From Campanula takesimana (taxonomy: Eukaryota > Streptophyta > Magnoliopsida > Asterales > Campanulaceae), in NCBI GenBank assembly GCA_026119855.1, contig JAOWBW010001316.1, positions 1 to 64,000 on the forward strand: a stretch of DNA of 64,000 nucleotides. Reading direction: 5' to 3'. Numbering within the stretch: position 1 is the first letter of the stretch; every line of letters begins with the position of its first letter. The position numbers were made by a program, and so were the translations under genes. The notes beneath the pieces were generated by a model. The model ran no database searches, was not told the origin of the DNA, and saw nothing but the letters and a program-made list of their open reading frames with translations. Below, one piece after another: positions 35,154 through 44,205 of this stretch.

Positions 35154-36395
35154 ATGCTAAAACAAAACTTAATTAGAAAATCAGAAAGCCCACATAGATC
35201 AGCAGCTTTTATAGTTCGAAATCATAGTGAAATCAAAAGAGGAAAAGCTAGGATTGTTTATAATTATAAAAGACTTAATGATAATACGGAAGATGATGGG
35301 TATAATATACCGAACAAAGACTTTTTGATAAATTTAATTCAAAAGAAAAGATTTTTTTCAAATTTTGATTTAAAATCAGGATATAACCAGCTTAAATTAG
35401 CAGAAAATTTCAAACCTTGGACAACTTTTACATGTTCTGAAGGACAGTTCGAATGGAATGTTTTAAGTTTCGGACTAAAAAATGCTCCTTCAATATTTCA
35501 AAGATTTATGGATAGTATATTTTTAAAATATGATTTCTGTATGGTCTACATAGATGACATTCTAGTAGCTAGCGAAACAGTACAAGAACATGAAAATCAT
35601 TTAAAACAAGTGTTTAATGAAATTAAAAAACATGGAATAGTAGTGTCAAAACGAAAAATGGAACTTTTTAAAAGAAAAATATCCTTCTTAGGACTAGAAA
35701 TAGGAAATGGGAAAATTGAATTACAACCCCACATCTCAACAAAAATTATTGAATTCCCTGAAAGGTTTGAAAATCTAAAACAAATACAAGCCTTTTTAGG
35801 TTTAGCAAATTATGCCAGAAAATTCATACCAAATCTATCAAAATTAGTAGGACCATTATATAGTAAAACTACAAAAAATGGTCAACAAAATTTCATTAAA
35901 GAAGATATTAAATTAATAAAAGAAATAAAAGAAGTGATAAAAAAGATTCAACCATTAGAATTACCACTAGTAACAGATTACATCATAATAGAAACAGACG
36001 GATGTAAAGAAGGATGGGGAGTCGTTCTTCTTTGTAAACCAAACAAATATTCACCAAAAGAAAGTGATAAAGTTAGTGCATATTCCAGTGGAAATTTCAA
36101 CAAAACAGGATTAAATTGGACTAGTTTAGACTATGAAATCCAAGCATTAATTAATGCATTAGAAAATTTTAAGATTTTCCTAAATAAAGAATTCACGGTA
36201 AGAACAGATTGTGAAGCCATAGTAAAATTTATTAAAAATGATCAAAGTAAAAAAGTTAATCGAACCAGATGGATTAACTTGCAAAATATAGTACAAGGAA
36301 GTGGATACATTATAAACTTTGAACATATCAAAGGAAAGAATAATACTATTGCTGATATCTTATCAAGAAATCTGAACAGGTTATTCAATGGATAA
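35154..36395 (+). CDS. Viral reverse transcriptase-RNase H, tandem copy 3 (open, 413 codons)
   Basis: This is the only long undamaged module. RT has KARIVYNYKRLNDN, FDLKSGYNQLKL, SFGLKNAPSIFQRFMD and YIDDILVASE (YIDD at 35547-35558). The connection domain follows with FLGLANYARKFIPNLSKL. RNase H shows ETDGCKEGWGVVL, SLDYEIQALINALENF, VRTDCEAIVKF and NNTIADILSRN, giving all four expected acidic positions. In the virus it copies the pregenomic RNA into DNA. Here it lacks an upstream in-frame polyprotein, and the first ATG (35154) is only the first Met of the fragment. Its end overlaps the next ORF start (ATGGATAA, 36388-36395). Confidence 0.92.
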   Translation: MLKQNLIRKSESPHRSAAFIVRNHSEIKRGKARIVYNYKRLNDNTEDDGYNIPNKDFLINLIQKKRFFSNFDLKSGYNQLKLAENFKPWTTFTCSEGQFEWNVLSFGLKNAPSIFQRFMDSIFLKYDFCMVYIDDILVASETVQEHENHLKQVFNEIKKHGIVVSKRKMELFKRKISFLGLEIGNGKIELQPHISTKIIEFPERFENLKQIQAFLGLANYARKFIPNLSKLVGPLYSKTTKNGQQNFIKEDIKLIKEIKEVIKKIQPLELPLVTDYIIIETDGCKEGWGVVLLCKPNKYSPKESDKVSAYSSGNFNKTGLNWTSLDYEIQALINALENFKIFLNKEFTVRTDCEAIVKFIKNDQSKKVNRTRWINLQNIVQGSGYIINFEHIKGKNNTIADILSRNLNRLFNG

Positions 36396-38021
36396 AGGCA
36401 AAGGAATAAGAAGAGTGATACATCCTCAACAGCAAGGAAAACCTACGGCGATGGACAGTTCAGATAATGAAAGTGTCAAGACAGAACAGTATAATCACAG
36501 CATAACCCAGTATTACCCATTATCCTTTCTAAACAAAAATCCCTCACAGGCGGGGTCAAGTTCTTTCAAAAAGATTTCTGATAAACATTTTGTCCCCAGA
36601 ACCCAACATCAATCCATTACATTTGGCCCAAATACATTGCCCATTTGCACAGAAATAGCAAAAAATTCAGGCCCATTTTCGGGATGGATTTAACAGTCAA
36701 ACAACAGTGTCTCTTAGACAATCTTTGGCACATACATACATTTCCAAATGAGTCGACAAAGAAAGTACAGATTTTAAACTCCCTTGGGTATTACTTTCTA
36801 GAAATAACCCAAAAAACTCCGGAAAAAACAACAGTCCCAAATATATTTTCTCACTACATAATCTTTCGAGGCACAAAACTTGGAATTTTCAATAAATGGG
36901 AAACAGTCATTAAACATATACAGTGTACAGACCCTCTTTACAAAGGGTTCTACAGTTTTTTAGATACCATGAATGTGGCTAGAGGATATTTCGGGCTTGA
37001 AAATTTCTTTATAGAGCATGAAGAAGTAAAAACATTTTCAGAAATGATAAAAGAAACTCCTGAACAGATCATTAAAAGACAGAAAGAGATGATTATAAAT
37101 CTCCAAAAACATGCTCTTCAAAAGGGGAAAGACACCCAGCTACAAATTGAAAACCACATGCTCAAGCAACAAATAGCCAATCTTGAGAGACAACTGAAAA
37201 GCACAACAGATCCCATCCACAGGGACTTCGACAGTTTCAAAGCTCGAATTTTAGACATCCCATGGAGACAAACTTTACAGCCAGTGCTTGACAGAGTAGA
37301 AGGCCTCGACGACATTATATCTGAAAAGATTTGTACAGGATTACCCTTAATCCTGTATAAGTTATAACAAAAAATCATACAGATAGTATTTCGTGAAATA
37401 AAATACACAGGAGTAAAAGTCATAGAAAGGATAAACAGTGATGGAAATGATACAGGAGTACTAATGTTACAAGTGAATTTATTTACAACAGACATGCCAG
37501 AGCTTATTACTCAATTCTACCATTACGGTATGATTGATTACATTGAATTTCGACTAACTCCTACCACAGAAAAAATCATCAATACATTTGGAGAAAAATT
37601 TACATTGGTAGCAGGAAACATAGCCACACACTCCTACTCACAAAAAGTAGGATGTAAAATCTTCTCATCATTTCCAGAAGCCGACAGTCATACATACAGA
37701 CCTGCAAGAAAAAGGATCTTCATCAGCACCAAACCAGAAGACCAAATCCTCCTAGAAATGGCAGTCAAAATCGAAGGACACATTGATTTCTCAAGCCTTT
37801 TTTGGCTTCATGAACAGAACGTGGACACACTCACAGACTTCCATACAAGCTTCATCAAGAAACAACAACAAACTCCAGACCTTCCTAGACATTTCCCATG
37901 GCACAACCAAGTTAATGGCAGAAGGACATTACGTCCAAATCTGGGCGAAAGACAACTGGGACATGCTTCTCCCATTCGTAGGAAAAGGCGACAAATTAGA
38001 GCAACAACACATCAACAATGA
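36388..38021 (+). pseudogene. Viroplasmin/transactivator-like ORF, broken
   Basis: About 540 codons after RNase H. The first part (36388-36693) is Ser/Gln-rich. A frameshift near 36650-36690 leads into a frame with HYIIFRGTKLGIFNKW (36852-36899) and YKGFYSFLDTMNVARGYFG. This fits the caulimovirus viroplasmin domain (Cauli_VI, related to the RNase H1 N-terminal fold: Y-x-V-x-x-G...GI...W). A long coiled coil follows (about 37080-37200, QLQIENHMLKQQIANLERQL), then TAA at 37365-37367, then the same frame stays open to 38021 with an unrecognised C-terminal domain. In caulimoviruses this protein reinitiates translation of polycistronic RNA and forms inclusion bodies; that role is inferred here. 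Confidence 0.72.
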
Positions 38022-38280
38022 TGAAGACACACCGTAGCCACAACCAGATGATGACATCATGCAAGATAGCCAGACAGATGATACCATCCCCACAATAGAC
38101 AGTAATTATCGAGACTTCTAGATTTCCAAAGACAGCTGGATAATAATAAACGTCAGCAATGACGAAGCAGAAAGAAAAACGTAAGCGATGACAGAAGGCG
38201 GCCGACAGAATTTTCTTACTTTTGCTTTATAAAAAGAATATTCGTTATCTTTACTTTTGCTTTATGTAAAGTTAGCCGTT
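38022..38280 (+). promoter_or_regulatory. Viral enhancer region with as-1-like element
   Basis: At 38151-38164 cgtcagcaatgacg has two facing TGACG cores. At 38179-38193 acgtaagcgatgaca closely resembles the CaMV 35S as-1 element (TGACGTAAGGGATGACG), which binds TGA bZIP factors. They lie about 165-200 bp upstream of the TATA box. Confidence 0.6.
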
Positions 38281-38358
38281 TCTTTTGCTTTATGAATTAT
38301 TAAGATGCTTTAGGTAACCGGTTACAAAACCGGCTAGTTAGGTTTCTAGTTTGAAGGC

Positions 38359-38366
38359 TATAAAAG
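38359..38366 (+). promoter_or_regulatory. Viral TATA box (pregenomic RNA promoter)
   Basis: TATAAAAG within ggctataaaagccctttcc, a strong plant TATA context, followed by pyrimidine-rich sequence where transcription would begin. A duplicated copy is at 38860-38867. Confidence 0.8.
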
Positions 38367-38416
38367 CCCTTTCCTTTCTCATTTGTAATGACGAGTTTCA
38401 AGAACGAGAAAAACTC

Positions 38417-38423
38417 AATAAAA
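38417..38423 (+). terminator. Viral poly(A) signal close to the promoter
   Basis: AATAAAA about 58 nt after the TATA box. Caulimovirids place the poly(A) signal just after the transcription start, so that it is bypassed once and used on the second pass, giving a terminally redundant RNA. A copy is at 38918-38923. Confidence 0.75.
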
Positions 38424-38521
38424 AGCAAGTTTTCTTATAAGCATGGTAGCTTAAAACCCCCTTCCGATTCCCTTAGTTATATTACTTAAAAATCCTTCAG
38501 TACTTCATAGTATAACCCTAT

Positions 38522-38569
<48 letters not shown>

Positions 38570-39242
38570 TATATATATAAAGAGTATTTCTCCGCTGTTA
38601 ATTGACGACCCAACCACCACATCCCCTCCGCTCGCCAAGTTCACTGTAAGAAACTACTCCTCACTCCTCTTCTTATGTATATTTTTATAATGTCTGTTAT
38701 TATGTTTATTATGTTCATAAAAATAAAATTTATATGGTTAACAGAGACCGCTAAAATCTGCCCTATACCCCCCTAAATGTTTTTTTTTGCTTTATGAATT
38801 ATTAAGATGCTTTAGGTAACCGATTACAAAACCGGCTAGTTAGGTTTCTAGTTGAAGGCTATAAAAGCCCTTTCCTTTCTCATTTGTAATTACGAGTTTC
38901 AAGAACGAGAAAAACTCAATAAAAAGCAAGGTTTTTATAAGCATGGTAGCTTAAAACCCCCTTCCGATTCCCTTAGTTATATTACTTAAAATCCTTAAAA
39001 ATCCTTCAGTACTTCATAGTATAGCCCTATATATATATATATAAAAAAAAAAAAGAGTATTTCTCCGCTGTTAATTGACGACCCAACCACCACATCCCCT
39101 CCGCTCGCCAAGCTCACTGTAAGAAACTACTCCTCACTCCTCTTCTTATGTATATTTTTACAATGTCTGTTATTATGTTTATTATGTTCATAAAAATAAA
39201 ATTTATATGGTTAACAGAGACCGCTAAAATCTGGCCTATACC

Positions 39243-39245
<3 letters not shown>

Positions 39246-39296
<51 letters not shown>
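39246..39296. repeat. (TA)n microsatellite at the right edge of the viral insert
   Basis: About 25 TA units directly after the viral terminal sequence, mirroring the TA tract on the left. Confidence 0.93.
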
Positions 39297-39300
<4 letters not shown>

Positions 39301-39987
39301 GTTGGTGAAGAGAGCCATGGTGTTGCCATGTGGACAAGTCATAGTCAAAGGAAGTATTTGGTGATGCCACATCAATTCCACCTAATAAATAAGTGACTTT
39401 TCATTTTTTTTCTAATAACTAATAGTATTAGATAATAGTATTAGTTACTATATTGGGTAACTATTATAGTTAACAATTATAATAAATAATACTTATAATA
39501 GTAATAGTTAACTATTACTTATAATAGTAATAATAACTATAATAGTTAACTTATATTTATAATAGTAATGGTTACTATAATAGTTAATTATAGTAGTTAT
39601 AGTTAACTAGTATAGTTACTATTATAGTTAACTATTGTAGTTAATTATTATATTTTACTATAAATAGTTAACTATTATATTTCACTATAAATAGTTAACT
39701 AATAATATTTAACTATTTATTTTAACAATTATATTTACTATTAATAATAATTATTATAGTTACCTATTATAGTTAAAAATTATACAATTATTATAATTTA
39801 AGATGAACTAATACTATTAAACAAAAATATAAAAAAATAAAAGATATTAAAATTTGTAAATTAGTTTCTGCATGAGTTACTCAATAGTATGAAAGTGATG
39901 AATACATGAGAAAGCAGGGAGGGTAGGGATATGGGAAGGGGAAGGGGAAGGGTTGGAACCCAGATCTGATGGTAACTTATTGTTTTA
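39297..39987. repeat. AT-rich low-complexity tract of tagttaacta words
   Basis: From about 39415 to 39800 the sequence is almost only permutations of taatagtta and ttaactatta. It is simple-sequence-like and self-complementary. A short ggaaggggaaggggaagg run is at 39936-39955. No coding seen. Confidence 0.7.
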
Positions 39988-40226
39988 CTCCCTCCTGTCC
40001 CGGACTAAGGTTCTTAGTTTGACTTTACACGGAGATTAAAAAAAAAAATGTTGTGAGTATGAAAAAGTAAGTAAGAGAAAGTAGGAGAGATAAAGTGGGT
40101 AGGGAGTTTTGTTGTGAGAATGACAAGTGGGTCTCATGATCCATTTTAAGTAATAAAACAACTAAGAACTTTAGTCTGGGACAAACAAAAAAGGAAAGTA
40201 AGAACCTTAGTCGGGGACAGAGGGAG
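39988..40226. mobile_element. Stowaway MITE, 239 bp
   Basis: The left end is ctccctcctgtcccgga and the right end is tcggggacagagggag, with TA on both sides (39986-39987, 40227-40228). Inverted-repeat arms (ggactaaggttcttagtt / aagaaccttagtc). Confidence 0.87.
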
Positions 40227-40815
40227 TACTTTCTTTTCTTTTTCTTTTTGTTTTTCTTTTTAATAACACTAGTTTAGAGTTTTTGGATTTTCCCATTTTT
40301 TATTGTTGTAAATTGAAAATAAATAGAACTATTTTAATGATTTATTTTGGATAATATTTATTTTTATGGAAATGTATAACTTTGCAACATAAAATTAAAA
40401 TTATTTTAGATGATGTTAATACATGTTATGGACATTAATTATTTTATTTAGCACATAACGAAAATAATTTTTAAATTATAATGAGGCAAATTTTAAGGGA
40501 TGTAAAGTGGATACTAACGAAATTAATTTTTAATACCTTATATTTGAAACTTTTCACTTAGCCCCTTAAAAGTCAATACCAATTGCAAACTAATTCAGTG
40601 ATCCCTCATATGCGCGGCAAATGGTGAGTTAACGAATTTTTTTAACAAATTTCGTCAAAAATCCCCAGATTGGCAACTTTCGGCCATATCAGGCCCTAAA
40701 TTGACTAAATTGAAAAATTGGACCCCTGATTGTGAAAACCATGTCAACATTGGGCCCTAAATTGTCATTTGCCCTTATAAAAATGGTCCTTGTGTACATA
40801 GAAACAAAAGATTAT
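40227..40815. other. AT-rich sequence with a possible lone MULE end
   Basis: No gene seen. Around 40560-40790 the words cactaaattg, aaaaattggacccctg and gggccctaaattgtcatttgccc resemble the terminal repeats of the adjacent Pack-MULE family, but I could not find a partner end. Confidence 0.35.
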
Positions 40816-41129
40816 GGGTTAATTGCAATTTAGACCCTGAAGTACCATACCACCCTTCCAAGCGAACCCTGATATGCTTTTTTGTCAAATCGGGTCTTGA
40901 TGATTTAAAAACTCGCTAAATAAGGCCTTTTTGACGGATTTCGTTAGAAAGTCAGTTAAAAATCATGTGCCAAGCACGTGACTAACAGAATTAGGTTGTT
41001 TGAATTGCGATTAAGTTTGAAGGGGTTATAAATGACATCTTAAAAAAACAAGGGATGGAAAAAAAAAAAAAAACTATAACCCACTTTCTTCCTCCTCCGT
41101 CACACACTCGCACGCATTCCCGAACCATC

Positions 41130-41590
41130 ATTCCCCTCCCTTTGACCCTCTCTTCAAATCCATCCGCGAATCCACTTTCGATTTTTCGGACTACCCACAA
41201 CAAATTGGACTCCGATTTCTCTAACCCAGTTTTGATTTCTTCGAATTGCTCCGGCGAGACTACGGCTTGTGATCCGAATGCGACGTACAAAACAGGGGTT
41301 CCTTATTCTTGCTTCTCGTCTGGTCAGAGCATCCATGGCGGTTTCTGGGTTGAATTGGCTGGGCTTTTGGTGGTTGGGCTAGACAGAACGGCCCAATTGT
41401 CGGTACTCTCGACGGTGGGGGGAATTCCGGCGATGTTTTGAGGGAAGGGGAGGTCGATTATGGTGACGGCTATGTCGGAGAGGGTGGCGGAGATGAAGGG
41501 GTAGTTGGATGGTGTGGCACTATGGTGAAGATTGTGACGGCGGCATTGCGGTGGAGGAGGAGGCGGGCGAGGTCTAGGGGGGAAGAAATA
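41130..41590 (-). pseudogene. Captured UDP-glycosyltransferase (UGT90A-like) fragments
   Basis: The minus strand carries family-1 glycosyltransferase pieces in N-to-C order. Near 41575-41520: LARLLLHRNAAVTIFT. Near 41505-41400: NYPFISATLSDIAVTIIDLP and FPQNIAGIPPTVESTD. Then a jump to about 41400-41130 with YVAFGSQAVVSPEQFEEI, NLLWVVRK and ERVKGRGMMVRE, which in an intact enzyme lead into the sugar-donor (PSPG) box. The PSPG box is absent, a middle section is deleted, and stops and frameshifts interrupt the joins. The intact family transfers sugar to small molecules; this copy cannot. The source gene should exist elsewhere in the genome. Confidence 0.8.
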
Positions 41591-41669
41591 AATTTGGTCG
41601 GAAAGTATGAAGGTGTTTGCCGGAAATTATGGAGGAATGCAAGAGAGGAAGAAGAACCAGTAGGCTAAG

Positions 41670-41801
41670 ATGAGCAAGAAGTTTGATCAGAAGAAAGAGG
41701 AGGAAATTACCAAATTACAAGAGGAAATGTCGATAATCTTTACATTGATTTGCTCGTTTTTCACCATTTTGAAGTCGTTAATTTTGGGGGTTTTGCTCTA
41801 A
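41670..41801 (+). CDS. Small ORF in the Pack-MULE with a hydrophobic C-terminus (doubtful)
   Basis: A 43-codon frame beginning MSKKFDQKKEEEITKLQEEM, then a hydrophobic stretch (IIFTLICSFF...LILGVLL) that could span a membrane. It may be a second captured fragment, as the adjacent sequence looks like a plant 3' UTR. I do not recognise it and it may be chance. Confidence 0.2.
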   Translation: MSKKFDQKKEEEITKLQEEMSIIFTLICSFFTILKSLILGVLL

Positions 41802-42571
41802 TTTGCTGAGTTTTGTTCAAGCCCAATTTTATCAGCATGTGATGTATGCACTATATCCATTATGAAATTTCATTGTAACTCAAATTCTAGCTTTCTGGAT
41901 TTCATCACCATTTTGAGTGTTGTGCAGATTTAAATTGGAGATTTTTTTTTGAAGTAGAATAAATTGGAGATTAATTTAATACTGTATATTTTTGTCAAAA
42001 ATGTTCAATTTTTATTAATTTAGATATTGCTAACATGATAAATAATAAAGATTGAATAAAAAATATTAAATTATATGGGTGAAGAAAAAGTAAATACATT
42101 AATGTCTTATTTTTTTTATTTTCTATTATAAATTATAAAATGTTGTATATTTATTGGATGAGTTTTGTTTTGGTAAATGTAAAATTTTATTTATTTTGTT
42201 TATAAAATAAAAATATTATTTTATTTTATTTTTTATTAATATTTGAAAATAACTTTAAAAACCTTTTTATTTATTATTTTAATAGTTATTTTGATTTTCA
42301 GCCCTATTAAGTTTGAAATTTTCACTAAGCCCCTTCAGTTTTTAGATATGCTATTTAACACCTTTAATAGTTAATTTTAATTTAAACTACCTATTTCCGT
42401 TAGTCACGTGCATGGCTCATGCCTTTTAACTGACTTTCTAACGAAATCCATCAAAAATGCCTTATTTGGCGAGTTTTTAAATCATGAAGACCCGATTTGA
42501 CAAAAAAAAGACACCCAGGGTTCGCTTGGAAGGGTGGTATGGTACTTCTGGGTCTAAATTGTCATTAACCC

Positions 42572-43316
42572 AAAGATTATGAAGAATGTAGTTTTAGGGT
42601 AACAGGGGCTTAAAAGGAAGTCATGCCTCTGAAAGTTTTCAGTTGTTCTGTATGCTTCCAGCAGATAGGTCCTATTATGGTTCATTGTTTTAATTAGTAT
42701 GTTTATATTTAAGAATTTTAAGGGTAAACAATTCAAACCAAGTTAAAAGAATTTGACTTTTTTTCATCCCATAATATATGGAGAATTGCAATTACCAAAA
42801 CAGTTGAGATAACAAAATACTAATGAACTAAATTCAGCATCTTGCATAAGTTGGAATCAGTAGCATAACTTGTATGTAAAACTTGGATCAGATCATCTTT
42901 TAATGTACATTGCTTTGTTCCTACTACATACATGGTGGCTATTAACTATGCACATATATATATATGCATATTTAATCAATCAAAAGGATTCACCAAAGTA
43001 TCATAAAGTGCAGAAACATCCAACTAAGTTGTTTTAAGAAAGAAAATTGCCCTTATTATTACTTGTAAAATAAACAAAATGCTAACCCTTGTATACTTTT
43101 CTGGTATAAGTGAAAGACAAGATTTTGACAAGTAAATATTGACTAAATGGCTTCAAAAATATGTGATCCATACATTTGATATAAACCAAACTCACATTTC
43201 CAAAATAAAAAGAGCAAACACTATCAATGCGGTAACTCCCTCTCTGCTGTATAGCAAAACATAAACTCTACCTATGAAATTATAAATGCTGCATTTTTAT
43301 TCATTCAAACCAAACA
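42572..43316. other. Intergenic, nothing recognised
   Basis: AT-rich sequence between the Pack-MULE and the 3' end of the F-box pseudogene. It probably includes the F-box 3' UTR near 43260-43316. No repeat or coding signal seen. Confidence 0.4.
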
Positions 43317-44205
43317 CTAACATATCAACATTTTCTCCATGGATTCCAGATATGCCTCATTCTCATCATGTGGTCCTAAAATATCCTTCAACGGCAGAAT
43401 ATTATCCTCCTGCAAGTAATATATCTGTGAGTATTCCTTGTAAGTTGGTTCAACAGAAGAAAAATTACCAGCAGCTGGTAGGTAATCATTGTCAAGCGTT
43501 TCCCACCTTTCAGATTCTAGGTCATATGTATAAACAGGCATACGCAAACCTACACCAGGTTTATTCACCATGCCTAGCCCAATTGTGAACACAATCTTCT
43601 TAGTCCCGGGGAGGGTCCCAGCAGGAACATTAATAAAAGAGGACCACGATATCTCACTGGCCCAGGATGGAAAACTAGGAGGAAATGGATTCCATTGGTA
43701 TATGAATAGTTATTTTATCCCATAACGGATAAAACTTGTGTTTAACGTTATCATCCAACAGCCATATGTTAAACTCCGTTGATCCAATAGACGAATGAGT
43801 CAGTGCCAAGTGTCCCCCAATTTGTGTAAGCCCAGCTTCCAAAGAATCATAGTAGCGCCCCCAATGATGATTCCACATGGAAAATATTGGTGCTTTAAAA
43901 GCGCGGAGAGGGGTACCAACATGATCAGGGACAAGTGGATATTTAATTGTTGAGTAACTCTCTTTATTAAGATCATAACATATCAAGCAGGTGTCATAAA
44001 TCCAATACACTGCGGATCTAAAGCAATAACTTCTACAAAATTTAACGGAATTTTTTAAACATGTATTCCTCCAACAATCCTGATTTTGGTTCTGGTTCTG
44101 ATTGTACATGTAAGTGCAGAACGTGGTGATACCACAAGTGCTGCCAACACTGTCCCAGTGATACCCGACGGACTGTCTGGGATTATATTTGGATATTTGC
44201 TTCAT

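Larger units (their letters stand above)
31944..35638 (+). repeat. Tandem triplication of the protease-RT segment (period 1231-1233 bp)
   Basis: The segment beginning atgattaatctacaatgtag occurs at 31944, 33175 and 34408. At both internal junctions the RT sequence aaacatggaata runs directly into the start of the next unit. The parent sequences at each end share gaata, a 5-nt microhomology. Copies 2 and 3 share variants absent from copy 1 (for example agcccacatag against agcctacatag), so one duplication is more recent. Point differences among copies argue against an assembly artefact. Confidence 0.93.
27870..39245 (+). mobile_element. Endogenous caulimovirid (integrated plant pararetrovirus), about 11.4 kb
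   Basis: The complete set of caulimovirid parts is present in genome order: tRNA-Met primer-binding site, coiled-coil ORF, movement protein, capsid with CCHC finger, aspartic protease, reverse transcriptase, RNase H, viroplasmin-like ORF, as-1-like enhancer, TATA and poly(A) signal. No integrase is seen. From the primer-binding site to the start of the terminal repeat is 10.8 kb. Removing two extra copies of a tandem 1.23-kb unit leaves about 8.4 kb, a normal caulimovirid genome size. Ends carry a 72-nt direct repeat (27868-27939 = 38708-38779), consistent with integration of a circular or concatemeric genome. All ORFs except RT-RNase H are broken, so it is a fossil. The genus cannot be decided by eye. 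Confidence 0.93.
38284..39245 (+). repeat. Tandem duplication of the viral promoter/terminal region
   Basis: About 38284-38779 repeats at about 38786-39245, with TATA, poly(A) signal, TA tract and the 72-nt terminal sequence in both. Each ends just before the primer-binding site. The first has a T run at the junction (38779-38788). Inner TA tracts differ (38521-38577 long; 39025-39043 short followed by poly(A)). Confidence 0.88.
40816..42571. mobile_element. Pack-MULE, 1756 bp, exact 9-bp TSD, carrying glycosyltransferase gene pieces
   Basis: Terminal inverted repeats of roughly 200 bp: gggttaattgcaatttagaccct at the left pairs with gggtctaaattgtcattaaccc at the right, and inward aaatcgggtcttgatgatttaaaaactcgc pairs with its counterpart near 42455-42495. 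The direct repeat aaagattat flanks exactly (40807-40815 and 42572-42580). No transposase is inside. The interior (about 41050-41800) is GC-rich unlike its surroundings and contains captured host-gene sequence. These are the defining marks of a Pack-MULE. Confidence 0.88.

Noticed and set aside
31944..35638. Triplicated viral segment as an assembly artefact
   Set aside because: The three copies differ by many substitutions and indels and have two slightly different periods (1231 and 1233 bp); collapsed or duplicated reads would give identical units. Long reads would still be decisive.
39114..39396. Frames with runs of IYIYIY on both strands
   Set aside because: They are translations of the TA microsatellite at the viral border.
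40991..41441. Intact small gene in the Pack-MULE
   Set aside because: The frames are pieces of a glycosyltransferase with deletion, stops and no sugar-donor box.
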